Origin: Hetaerina americana
Taxonomy: Eukaryota > Arthropoda > Insecta > Odonata > Calopterygidae
DNA length: 64,000 bases
Direction: 5' to 3'
Assembly: GCA_022747635.1 (NCBI GenBank)
Contig: JAKTNV010000020.1
Location: 52,501-116,500 of the forward strand
Below, one piece after another: positions 12,400 through 23,909 of the stretch (positions within the stretch are counted from its first letter, which is position 1; every line of letters begins with the position of its first letter). Position numbers and translations under genes: made by a program. Below the pieces are notes generated by a model. That model searched no databases and was not told the DNA's origin. It saw only the letters and a list, made by a program, of their open reading frames with translations.

Positions 12400-14240
12400 C
12401 TGGTGATGAGCATCAATGTTCTCATTGGGTTGCTGTGTTATATTGATACTACAAAATATGCTGATTCTAAAGCAAGGTGTTGGTTCATTCAATTTTGGAG
12501 GGTCGGTAGTTGTATCAGAGTGGGATTTTGTTGGATGTGATGTGCTGGGTGTTGTAATTTGGGGAGAAAAATGATTTGACAGGAGAGGTATTCTGATTTG
12601 AAGTTAAGAAAGCTGGATCGTTAGGGCAGGGGTCAGGAGTATTTTATTTGCATGACAGAGTGATTGCCAGGAAAGGGAGTACGTTGAATCTGAAGGGTGG
12701 GAGTTGAATCAGGATGAGAGAATCCTGGATAAACGTATAGTGGCAGCCAAATCTGAATCTGAGGGTGTTGAAACTTATAGCATTGGATTCATAGAGGAGG
12801 TTACTGGATTTCAGTTGGTTGCCTCATCTGTGGGGGGAGGTTGCGGAACCGAAGGGTGGTTTGTAGGATTGGCATTGTATTCGTGCCTGATCTAGAGGGA
12901 GGAAAATTGGTGATGCAGGTGGGGGTAAATGATGCGAAGAGAGGTGTGTTAGACCTAGAGGGTTATGTGCTATTTGGCAGGGAAGAGAGATGATCTAGAT
13001 GGTGTGTTGTTTATGTAGGCTGCTGGATTTAATGTATCTAATGAGTAGGAATCTGTATTTGGGGAGGAGATTGTTCAATTAGGTGGGGCAGGGGTATGGT
13101 CCAGAGGGAGACTGCTTGATCTAGAGAGCATCTGAATAGGATGGTGTTCCATCTGGAGATTAGAGTGCTTAATCAGGAGAGGTGTTACATTTGTGGGTGA
13201 TGGTACTGCTTCCTGAGTAGGAGATGCTGAACCCGGAGGGAAACAAGTTGAATTTACAGGGAAGGGTGTTAGATCTAGATGACAGGGAAATATATCTAAA
13301 TTTTAGTATTTTGCATCTAGAGGGGAATGCATCAAATTCTAACAGGAGAATGTTGGATATAGGTTATCCATAGAAGTTGAAACTGGAGGTGGCAGTGGAT
13401 AAGGAGAGAAAGACCCTGCATCTGGGAGTTAGGGCGCATTTTCTGGGTTGGAGGTTCTTTGATCTGGGGAGAGTATATCTCAAGGGGAATGTGTTGCATC
13501 CGAAACAAATAGTTTTGGATCCAAAGAGAAGGATATTAGAGCGGAGAGGAATGCTGTTGATCTATATGGGAAGATAATGGATCAGGGGCCTTTGTCTGAT
13601 TCGAAGGGAAGAATGTTGAATCTGCAGGGAGAGAGTAGGGACTGGAGGGAAATGTGTTGATCTGGAGGTTTGACTGCTGTATCCAGAGGTAATGTTTTTG
13701 GAATTGGAGTGAATAGCTCTTATTGTACACTGAAATTGTGGGTTTCTTATCTCAAAGGGGAACACATAAGTACTTGGGGCTGTTGAAACTGGAGGGTAGC
13801 ATATTGTAACTGCAGGTCATGGTTTTTTATTGGGAGAGTGGGTGATCCTGATATGGAGTGCTGGGTGTTTAGCAGGAAAGAGGGTGTGTAATCTGGAAGT
13901 GGAAAATGTTTCATCTGCCAAAGGGTTTACATTTGGAGGGAAAAATGTTGGATTTGGAAGAAAGGTGGTTCAAATATGAGGATGAAGTTGGATCTAAAGT
14001 GAAGAGTTTTGAATACTGGAGCGTAGGTTGATGATGTTGTTGGTTCGTGCATTGGTTGGTTGGTTCGTTCAAGCATAGGTATTGATGATGTTGGTTCTGG
14101 AGCGTAAGTTGTTGGATCTGAAAGGGAGGTTGTTGGATCTGGAGAGAATGCTACGGGTGCTGGATCAGAAGGGGAGACTGTGTTGATCAGGAAGAGGTAC
14201 ACTTCAGGTGCATGGTCACTGAATGAAGAGGGCAAGGTGA
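12400..14240. repeat. Degenerate minisatellite, about 20-30 bp unit
   Basis: The plus strand is built of loosely repeated G-rich phrases of the type GGGAA-TGTGTTG-GATCTGGA. Clear examples lie at 13485-13500, 13605-13625, 13645-13665, 13930-13955 and 14110-14190. Where the repeats are best preserved (about 14090-14190) units of roughly 21-27 bp stand in a row. Purine strand bias is strong throughout. It begins right after the 5' splice site of the exon at 14291-14455 and fills the start of that intron. Stop-free stretches on the minus strand (for example 13927-14244, rich in SPDPTT-like phrases) are a by-product of the repeat period. Confidence 0.65.
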
Positions 14241-14290
14241 TCAAAAAGTGAACACTGGGGATGATGGTTCTTTAGATTTTGAGTACTCAC

Positions 14291-14455
14291 TTGCTGCCAG
14301 TGCCAGGACCAACTTGGTGAGGAGCGTTGTTCGATACGAAAGGACAACACGGTCCTTGGATACGACCATAGCCAGCTGGAGGACACTCATTATGCAGAAG
14401 ATGCCAAGTGCGGCAACGCCTGCTGCCGCCAGCACCCCTGCTATCCAAACAGCCA
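14291..14455 (-). CDS. Claudin-like protein, exon with TM2 and start of TM3
   Basis: A 165-bp internal exon. The acceptor follows a TTTTTCTCTTTGACTTGTGGCAG tract ending at 14456. The donor is GCAGCAA/GTGAGTAC at 14291/14290. It enters in phase 1 (G plus TG makes Val) and leaves in phase 1 (A plus CA of the next exon makes Thr). It encodes TM2 (about AVWIAGVLAAAGVAALGIFC), a short cytosolic loop with VSKDRVVLSY, and the first half of TM3 (KLVLALAA). The hydrophobic pattern and the exon phases fit a claudin-superfamily tetraspan. Composition is clearly richer in GC than the flanking intron. Confidence 0.85.
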
Positions 14456-14499
14456 CTGCCACAAGTCAAAGAGAAAAAGATTAGAGCTAGAGACAGATT

Positions 14500-16655
14500 A
14501 TATGAGGTCGAAATTGAGCTGATATATATTATTGCACTTTTTCCTCAGAAAGAGAAGGAATAATTTAGAGAGACTATGATGATTGAAACCCCTATAGTTT
14601 ATGGCTTTTAGTATCAGCCATGGTAAGAGTTTTCTACTGGTATAAGGATTCACACATGGACCATACACTCTAGATAGTTCACTCAGTACTGCACAAACAC
14701 ACTGCCCATTCCCACCCACCCTTCTCACCCTTCCCATTCATCCGGTGCAAATGACCTCAGCCGTTGATCACCTCCCCTAAAACTACTACTACTACGAAAG
14801 ATAACTTCAGTAGCAAGTATCATAGAATGGTATACAGCATTCTCCTATCTCCTTGGTAGCCAAGTATTCAGAGTGAATCATGTTATGAATACATATTTTA
14901 CAGAATCCGCCACATGCAAAGTCAAAATTAGCACAGAGGCAATAGACGTAAAAAAAACATGTGGAGAGGCATAAAACAGAAATTTACAAAAAAAATTTTT
15001 CCATAAAAACAAAATCAACTCAAAGATTGCAATAAGTGTCAGCCAGAAGAGCTGTTCTCAATTTTGTGCCATCAGTAGTTTCCCAGGAGGATACAGCGGC
15101 ATAGCAATCATTACGGTGAAGTTTAGGGCATCGCCCAGAGTGAAAATAAGTCACTTTGGTAAATAGATCAGCACACTGCCTGGCAGACGAACACGTCTCT
15201 CATCCACAAAATGTACATCTTGCAGCCACTAATACTAATATTCATTTTTCTATGAGCTCATTTAATGGGGTGCTATAGCAACATAAATGAATGCAGTTTG
15301 ATCAAATACATTTGAAATTAGCTTGTTAAAATAATGGTAAAGTTCATTTTTAATAGTAAGCCATAAAAAATATACGACAAATCCTAATAAGATTTAAGTG
15401 GTAACTACTGATGGTTTGTAGTCATACATTGAATATTTGAACCTGTGCGTAACAGGTTCTCCTAACCTCTTCTATCCTGGTGATACAATCTACTAATTCA
15501 TTCAAAGCATTAAAAGGCTTTTTACTTCACATGCAAACGCAGGTATTCTGTGTAGTGGAACCTTGTAAAACGAGCAGTCTCCATTCTGAAATCTTTCTCA
15601 TAAAGCAAAACACTGATTTTGCAAAACAACTTTTCCCATTAAAATTAATGTAAAATACAATAATGTATTCCATGCCAGATAATGTAAATTATGTACATGG
15701 TTTACTTAAAGAAAATAATATACACATTGTTAAGGATGGTGGATCCAGGAAGCTGTAGTCTTGCCTGCACTCCTTGTTACTCTAGGGGCTCCCATTGATG
15801 AACCAACCTAGTATGCAAACTCAATTTGTAAAAACAAAAAAGGATAGCAATAGTTTATTATTCATGATACATTCCTTATTCTTTTTAATAGATACCTATA
15901 TAGAGACACTTGTTTTTGCTGATGCTACAAAAGTTTGTAAAACGAGACTCAGAATCATCATTTTTAAAATTTCTAGTGCCAATAGCGACTGCCTTATTGG
16001 GGTGATATCTCATACACATGATACAATGCAAGTTTTCATGAACTGCACATGACATTTAGTTTGATCTTCTGGATTTTACACTTCTTAGAAGGCTCATGGA
16101 GGGCCTGATTGGTAAACAAGCACAGTTTTGATTTTCAAATTGCAGCCTGCATTGACACAAAATAGCAGTGTCATATGGCCTTTCATTGGCCTATGGCTAG
16201 GCAATGCATTCATTCTCCTGAGCAGTTAAGTGCATCTAAGTCCACTTTGACATTTTCCCCAGAAGATACCAATCTCGTCACAAAACCTTTCGTGACAGAT
16301 AACGCTCAGAATCCACGAGCTTCTTGAAGTTGCTGATGTAGTTTTCAGCTGCCTTTGCTTGCTACTTCACCATGCCTCTCAATGCTGCAGTTGACCCCTC
16401 TTTTCTTTAACTTCTCAAACTATGCACACCTTCCATTTTATACTTCATCTTCAGTCATTGATGACCCTCACATCTTCATCATGAGGTTGACAAAAATCAT
16501 TTTGCCTTCTCAAAAATAATATTCTTGTTATTGGTGCTGTTTTACAATTATTTATTGTTTACCCATATGAGAAGCACCCTTTCAAGATCATTGACAGTAT
16601 GTTATTGTGGCATAGATACTCTAGTCACTTCCTTTGAAGCAGCTATATCCTTAAT
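14500..16655. other. Intron, no recognised feature
   Basis: AT-rich intronic sequence between the exons at 14291-14455 and 25056-25163. I see no coding relic or strong repeat in it. Confidence 0.5.
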
Positions 16656-16659
16656 TTTG

Positions 16660-16910
16660 CCCTTGTTGGAAGGGCTTGTGCGTTCTGATGACCCCTAGAG
16701 CTGTGAATGGGATGAATGTGAATTGCTCCTGGTAGGGTCAGCCATACCAGATTGGTCAATGGTTAGGAGCCAGACAAAAGGTAATCCACGCAGCGTCTGT
16801 TCCTATGTGACGCAGCTGCAAAGGCATCTGACTCAAGTTGGGAGGCAATTGAGTGATGGTGTCATACTACAAATATTATTGAGGAAGACAATGGTAAACG
16901 ACCTTCAGTT
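16660..16910 (-). mobile_element. RTE-A 5' UTR fragment
   Basis: Read on the minus strand this matches the 5' non-coding part of RTE-A copy 2 (about 19975-20235), including GACACCATCAC, a CTGGCTCCTAACC block, GACCCTACCA and CACAAGCCCTTCCA. It follows the 3' end of RTE-A copy 1 in the same orientation after only a short A/T-rich spacer, giving a head-to-tail arrangement. Confidence 0.75.
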
Positions 16911-16934
16911 TATTTTATTTTATTTGTTTGGAAA

Positions 16935-19900
16935 TCTACCAGTTAAGGTAGGTTTTTGGATAGGTACAGCTACTAAATAAATATTATGAGACTCCTAACA
17001 AAACACAAATTCCAGTATCCTACTCTACTTACATCAGGTACCTCTTCATCTCTGAGTACTTCCTTCACACCATCCAACAACCCTATCCGGTTCCTTCCCT
17101 TTCCTCGTTTGCCCAACATTCTCCCCTCTATTACCATCTTCAACATCCCACTTCCAGTCAATACCCCCTTTATCCACTTTTCCTGCCTCCATAGGTTCTC
17201 TCCCAACAAACCACTCTCTTCTCCCACCATACCAAGTACTTCCTCATTTATTTCCTTCTCTGTCCATTTCACCTTCTCCATTCTTCTCCACACCCACATT
17301 TCTAAAGCCTCCAATCCACGTCTATCCTCCTGCTTCAATAACCACGTTTCTGCACCATACATAGCTACGCTCCATATCAAACTTTTTACAAGTCCTTTCT
17401 TAATATCCTTACTCAACGTCCGTGTCATCAACTCCCTCCTCCTTGTGAAAGCCTCTTTGCCTAGCTCAATTCTTCTCCTTAAGTCCCTACTACTTTGACC
17501 GTGTTGATCCAAAACACTTCCGAGATACGTAAACTGTTCTATCTGCTCTAGTTTTTGCCCTCCTATTTTAATGTTTAGGTTAGCCTTTTTCTTTCTAGAA
17601 AATCGCATAACCTTTGTTTTATTAATATTGATTTTCAGCCCATACCTGTCGCACTGAATTTCCTATTCACTTGGCAATGCTTGCAACCCCTTGGCTGAAT
17701 GACAAACCGAAGCTTGGTCATCCGCAAACCTAACTGATTTTACGAATTCCCCACCCACTTTCACTCCTACCTCCAGTTCTTCCCATGCCTCCTTAATCAT
17801 TTCCTCTGCATACAGGTTGAACAGCAACGGTGATAATGGGCAACCCTGCCTTACACCTCTTCCTAACACTGCCCATTCGGACTCCCCGTTCCCCACCCGC
17901 ACCTGAGCAGTCTGAGACATGTACGGGGTGCGGATTAGCCTCCTTTCCCTCCAGTCTATTCCTATTTTCTGCAATATACTCATTAGTTTTTCCCAATTCA
18001 CTCTATCAAACGCTTTTTTGAAATCTACGAAACAGGCAAATACCTCCTGGTTGTATTCTATGTTCCTCACAATTAATAATTTCATTACTGCAATGGCATC
18101 CTGCGTGGCTCTCCCCTTCCTGGACCCAAACTGATCATCCCCTGAGTACTCATTTGCCTTACTCTGCATCCATTTGTGGATGATCCTGAGAACCACTTTA
18201 CCTGCATGGGAAATCAAACTTATTGTTCTATAGGCAACACATGATGTAGCCGTTACCTTTTTCAGATTCGGAACTAACACTGATCTTGCAAAATCTTCCG
18301 GCCAGATTCCCTCCTCATAAATACTACGGATCAGCCCATATAGCCTCTTTCTCCCACATTTTCCTGAACATTTCAGTAGTTTCGCAGGAATGTTATCCAC
18401 CCTCACAGCCTTATTTAGATTCATCTCCCTTAATGCCCTTTTTATCTTATCGTCGAGTATGCCTGGACCTAAGCTATCTTCTTCTACGTCATGTTCCTTT
18501 TCCATGTCTAACTTTGTTGTACAGTTCTTCTATATATTTCTTCCATCTCTCTTGGATCTTTCCTGTGTCAACTATTATCTTTCCCCCCTTGTCTCTAACT
18601 GTTAGCATAGATCTCCCTTTCTTACTTCCCGATAAAGATTTAACTTTGCTGTACATCGCATTAATTTCACCATTCCTCTGCATACTGTCCATATCCTCGC
18701 ACTGCGTCTTCCACCATGATCCTTTTGCTTTATTTATTGCCTGCCTCAGTTTATTGTTAAACTCCTTGTGCTTCATTTTGCCTATATCCGTGTTTACATT
18801 CTTCCTTTTTCTCCTCTCATCCATCATTGTAAACATCACATCCGTGATACATGGTTTCCTAGTCCTTTTCTCCTGAACGGTTCCAATAGTGTCTTTTGCA
18901 TCTTTAGACAACCTTTTCTTTAACCTTTCCCATTTTCCAACACTTGGCTCTTTCCATCCTCCATGATTTCCTCTACAGCCTGTTGGTACTCCTTGCTTCT
19001 TCATTCCATTTTCTAACCCGCTGCCCCTGCCTTATCTTTTTGAAACGGACGCTACATTTTGTAACAACTAAATTAAGGTCAGTGTCCGCATCTGCTCCCG
19101 GAAAGTTGTGCAAATTTATCACACTGTTCCTAAACCTGTGTCTAACAAGAATATAATCTAGCAGATACCTTTCTGAGTCACCTGGCATTTTCCATGTATA
19201 CCTGCGTCTTTTATGGTGTCTAAACCAAGTGTTGGTGATGACTAGCCTCTGCCTCCTGCAGAACTCAACCGCTGTCTCCCCACGGTCATTCCTCGTGCCT
19301 AAACCGTAGTCCCCCACCTCATCACCATCTTTTCCGTCGCCTACAGTCGCATTCCAATCCCCCATCATTATCAAATGTTTCCCTGCAGAAACACACGCGA
19401 TTATGTCCTCTAACTGATTGTATATCCTATTGACCTCTTCTTCCTTATGGTTGCTCGGTGGCATGTACACCTGAATAATAACCAAGTTCGTCGGTTCTGC
19501 TTAAATCTCTACTAGTAGTATTCTATCCGTTACCTGCTCTATGTTGACTACGCTTCTTCCTACCTCTTCATTTAATCCAATGGCAACCCCTCGTTGGCTC
19601 TCGTCCCCGCCGCTGTATATTATTCTATAATTATCACTCCATTAATCCCCGCTATCCTTCCATCTCACCTCGCTTGGATCTAAAATATCTATATTTCCTC
19701 TTCCCATCTCTCGCTTAATATTCTCCAATTTCCCCGTCCTCGTCATTATCCTAACATTCCACGTTCCTATTCTAACTAATGTGGTCTTCTTTTCCTGCGT
19801 CTTCTGTCCTGCTGCTGCCAGTTTTCCCTTGCAAGGGTTTTGTGGGATGACAACCGCGGAAGCCTTGCCTCCCCGGCTTCCGGGCACAACGCACGGCCGA

Positions 19901-19972
19901 TTGGGCCGAGCCTCGTAGTTGCCAGGACTGAAAATCTCTGTATTGTCCATCATGTAAATCTTGGGAATGATA
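16935..19972 (-). mobile_element. RTE-A LINE copy 1, nearly full ORF, inactivated
   Basis: A minus-strand RTE-clade non-LTR retrotransposon. An AP-type endonuclease is at 19953-18973, with RIGTWNVR, SEVRW, MGDWNATVG and a C-terminal SDHN-like site degraded to DTDLN. A linker is at about 19004-18489. The reverse transcriptase is at 18505-17663, with FVDFKKAFD, GVRQGCPLSPLLF and FADD. The RT thumb and C-terminus are at 17608-16973, with FTYLGS, MYGAETW and NEEVL. Frameshifts or stops break the ORF near 19640-19490, 19000, 18500 and at a TAG near 17662-17664. The 3' UTR ends at about 16935 with ACCTACCTTAACTGGTAGAT. Its 5' end abuts RTE-A copy 2 head to head. Confidence 0.9.
17418..18362 (-). 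repeat. 945-bp tract nearly identical to 22469-23413
   Basis: Within RTE-A copy 1 this interval aligns without gaps to the inverted interval 22469-23413 of copy 2. By eye I find two differences: a Glu/Asp codon near 17885 and a T/C near 17757. Both intervals carry the same premature TAG in the RT frame. Immediately outside the tract on both sides the copies diverge heavily, with substitutions and indels. Confidence 0.85.
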
Positions 19973-22900
19973 ATTGAGGTGGTTTCCCGTTGCCTACCTG
20001 AATAGTGTTTTTATTGTGACACCATCACTTACTGGCCGCCCCACTGGGGTCAGACACCATTGCAGCCGCCTCACTGAGGAACAGATGCTTCATGGACTAC
20101 CTTTCATCTGGCTCCTAACCTTTGACCTATCTGGCATGGGTGACCCTACCAAGAGCAATTATTATTACTCCCGCCAGCACAGCTCTCGGGGTCATCGGAA
20201 TGCACAAGCCCTTCCACCACGTCAAGGTTGTAGTCCCAGGACGGACCACCTTCATTATAACCCCAAAATTCCCATCATGGACTGTAGAGAGAAAATCAGT
20301 CCTGGCAACAATACAACTCAGCCTAATCGTCGTGTGCCTTGCTCATTTCGTGGTCGTCATCTCACCAAACCCTTGCAAGGGAACACAGACATCTGCAGGA
20401 CAGAAGACGCAGGAGAAGAAGACCTATATAGTTAGAATAGGAACCTGTAATGTTAGGACAATGATGAGGACAGGGAAATTGGAGAATATTAAGCGAGAGA
20501 TGGAAAGGGGAAATATAGCTATTTTAGGTCTATGAGAGGTGAGATGGAAGGATAGAGGGGATTAATGGAGTGATAATTATAGAATAATATACAGCAGCGG
20601 GGACGAGAGCCAATGAGGGGTTGCCATAATATTAAATTAAGAGGCAGGAAGAAGCGTAGTCAACATAGAACAAGCACTGGGTTTTATAGTAGTTTATTTA
20701 TAGTAGAGATAAAAGCAGAACCGACGAACTTGGCCATTGTTCAGGTATACATGTCACTGAGTAACCATACGGTGGATGAAGTCGGTAGGATATACAATCA
20801 ATTAGAGGACATAATCGCGTGTGTACTTCAGGGAAACATTTGATAGTGATGGGGGATTGGAATGCAATGGTAGGCGGAGGAAGAGATGGTGATGGGGTCG
20901 GGGACTACGGTTTAGGCACGAGGAATGACCGCGGGTAGAAAGCAGTTGAGTGCTACAGGAGACGGGTTAGTCATCACCAACACTTGGTTTAGCCACCACA
21001 AAAGGCATAGATAAACATTAAAAATGCCAGGCAACTAAGAAAAGGATCAGTTCAATTATATTATTGCTAGGCACAGATTCAGAAACAGAGTGACAAATTC
21101 GCACAGCTTCTTGGGAGCAGATGCAGACTCTGACCACAATTTGGAAGTAATGAAGCGTAGCATCTCATTCAAAAAGATTACGCGGGTCAGGAAATGGAAT
21201 GTAGAAGTATTAAATGGATTGACAGAAAGATTATCAGCAGGCTGTAGAGAAAATCATATATGAGGATAAAAACTGAGTACTATCGAAGAAAACAGGAAAA
21301 ACATCAAAAAGAGTTAACTAAAGCTGCAAATGAAACTATTGCAACCGGTAATGGGAAAAGGACAGAGAAACCATGGATCACAGATGAGATGATTAGAAAG
21401 ATAGATGAGAGGAGAAAATGGAAGGCTGTAAACACAGAGCTAGGCAGAAGGAAGTACAAAGATTTAAATAATAATTTGAGACGGTCAACAAATAAAGCAA
21501 AAGAAACAGTGGAAGACTGAGTGAAAATATTTATTACTATAAATTATTAAAATTCACTTGTGCAGATAGACAGTGTCAGTTGGCACACAAGTCCCAAGTA
21601 ATCACAAAAGATAATGAATAAAATCAGTCAGCAAAACAAAAGTACACTTAAAGGAAACTTCAAAACACAAATCTCTTTCACAAAACAAGAAAATCCCCAT
21701 CTCATTAACATCAATGAATCAGCAAGAAAATAAAGACAAATAAAAAAAATTAAGCTGTTACATATAATACAACACACCACACATCAATCAAATTATTACA
21801 TATAGTCCTTAAATCTCTCCTTAAACATATGCACTCTGTTAGGAAAGGGCTCAAATAGTTTCGCAAGTAAGGTGTTCCAGTCAACAATTGTTTTATTTAG
21901 AAAAGAAATTTTTTTTATTCGTTCTCTGTGCCCAGCATTTCTCCTTGAATTTGTGGTCATTCTCCCTATAAAATTTGGGTTCCCCGCCTCATTCCTAAGA
22001 TCTGCCCAAGCTTTCTCCCCTTCAGAATGCAGAACATTCCACAAAGTCTGCTTGTTTTTCTACTTTGTAGAGGTTCCGAACCCAGCGTTTAGCATGTCTC
22101 CATCCTCCTATGCTTCCCCAAAAGGAAAGTTTACAGGAGAAGGGTGAAATAGGTGTCCTATACAGCAAGGTCAAATCACTATCAGGAAGTAAGAAGGGAA
22201 GGTCTGCGCCAACAGTTAGAGATAAGTCGGGTAAGATAATAGTTGGAAAAGGAAATATCCAAGAGAGATAAAAGGAATATATAAGAGAACTGTATGGTTA
22301 AGTACTCAGGCCAAAAAGCTTAGACACAGAAGGAGAATATGACGTAGATAAAGATACTTTAGGTCCCGGCATATTCGATGATGAGAAAAAAAGGGCATTA
22401 AGAGAAATGAAATCAACTAAGGCCATGGGGGTGTACAAGAGCCCTTCAAAGCTACCCAAAGGTTAAGAAAAATGTGGGAGAAAGAGGCTATATGGGCTGA
22501 TCCGTAGTATTTATGAGGAGGGAATCTGGCCGGAAGATTTTGCAAGATCAGTGTTAGTTCCGAATCTGAAAAAGGTAACGGCTACATCATGTGTTGCCTA
22601 TAGAACAATAAGTTTGATTTCCCATGCAGGTAAAGTGGTTCTCAGGATCATCCACAAATGGATGCAGAGTAAGGCAAATGAGTACTCAGGGGATGATCAG
22701 TTTGGGTCCAGGAAGGGGAGAGCCACGCAGGATGCCATTGCAGTAATGAAATTATTAATTGTGAGGAACATAGAATACAACCAGGAGGTATTTGCCTGTT
22801 TCGTAGATTTCAAAAAAGCGTTTGATAGAGTGAATTGGGAAAAACTAATGAGTATATTGCAGAAAATAGGAATAGACTGGAGGGAAAGGAGGCTAATCCG

Positions 22901-23905
22901 CACCCCGTACATGTCTCAGACTGCTCAGGTGCGGGTGGGGAACGGGGATTCCGAATGGGCAGTGTTAGGAAGAGGTGTAAGGCAGGGTTGCCCATTATCA
23001 CCGTTGCTGTTCAACCTGTATGCAGAGGAAATGATTAAGGAGGCATGGGAAGAACTGGAGGTAGGAGTGAAAGTGGGCGGGGAATTCGTAAAATCAGTTA
23101 GGTTTGCGGATGACCAAGCTTCGGTTTGTCATTCAGCCAAGGGGTTGCAAGCATTGCCAAGTGAATAGGAAATTCAGTGCGACAGGTATGGGCTGAAAAT
23201 CAATATTAATAAAACAAAGGTTATGCGATTTTCTAGAAAGAAAAAGGCTAACCTAAACATTAAAATAGGAGGGCAAAAACTAGAGCAGATAGAACAGTTT
23301 ACGTATCTCGGAAGTGTTTTGGATCAACACGGTCAAAGTAGTAGGGACTTAAGGAGAAGAATTGAGCTAGGCAAAGAGGCTTTCACAAGGAGGAGGGAGT
23401 TGATGACACGGACTTTGAGTAAGGGTGTTAAGAATAGACTAGTAAGAACTTTGATATGGATCTTAGCTATGTAGGGCGTGGAAACCTGGTCATTGAAGCA
23501 GGAGGATAGACGTAGACTGTGGGCTTTTGAAATGCGGGTGTGGAGAAGAATGGAGAAGGTGAAATGGACAGAGAAGAAAACAAATGAGGAAGTACTTGGT
23601 ATGGTGGGCGAAGAGAGGGGTTTGTTGGGAGAAATCCTGCGGAGGCAGGAAAAGTGGATGAAGGGGGTATTGACCAGCAGTGGGATGTTGAAGACGGTGA
23701 TAGAGGGGAGAATGTTGGGCAAAAGAGGAAAGGGAAGGAACAGGATAGGGATGTTGGACGGGATGAAGGGAGGAAGAAAGTACTCAGAGATGAAGAGGGA
23801 CCTGATATAGAGTAGGATGATGGATTTTGTGTTTTGTTAGGAGTAATAAAATGTTTGTTTGGTAGTTGTGTCTATCCAAAAACCTACCTTAACCGGTAGA
23901 TTACC
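19973..23905 (+). mobile_element. RTE-A LINE copy 2, decayed, with nested insertion
   Basis: A plus-strand RTE-A element. The 5' UTR is at about 19975-20400. A decayed endonuclease runs from about 20436 to 21200 (GTCNVRTMMRTGKLENIKRE, then a WNA site degraded with several stops). The linker is at about 21260-21520. After a 0.6-kb insertion (about 21525-22130) come the RT at 22551-23168 and the thumb and C-terminus at 23223-23810. The 3' tail ends near 23905 with ACCTACCTTAACCGGTAGAT. Stops and frameshifts are frequent outside 22469-23413, which is unexpectedly intact apart from the TAG shared with copy 1. It is inactive. Confidence 0.9.
21525..22130 (-). mobile_element. CR1/L2-type LINE 3' fragment inserted in RTE-A copy 2
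   Basis: The minus-strand frame at 22044-21796 encodes RNEAGNPNFIGRMTTNSRR, KKISFLNKTIVDWNTL and a short C-terminus ending in a stop, the standard end of CR1/L2-group ORF2 proteins. The element's 3' UTR occupies about 21795-21525. RTE-A linker sequence ends at about 21522 and resumes at about 22131 (GAAGGGTGAAATAG), so this is an insertion into the RTE copy. Confidence 0.75.
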
Positions 23906-23909
23906 TTTA

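Noticed and set aside
13927..14244. Possible coding exon with SPDPTT-like repeats
   Set aside because: Explained by the period of the degenerate minisatellite; no splice signals or start support it as an exon.
16986..17498. 170-codon plus-strand frame rich in Ser, Pro and Leu
   Set aside because: Antisense of the RTE-A RT C-terminus; composition follows from the opposite strand.
18286..18876. 196-codon plus-strand open frame
   Set aside because: It is the antisense shadow of RTE-A copy 1, whose minus strand carries recognisable RT and linker motifs.
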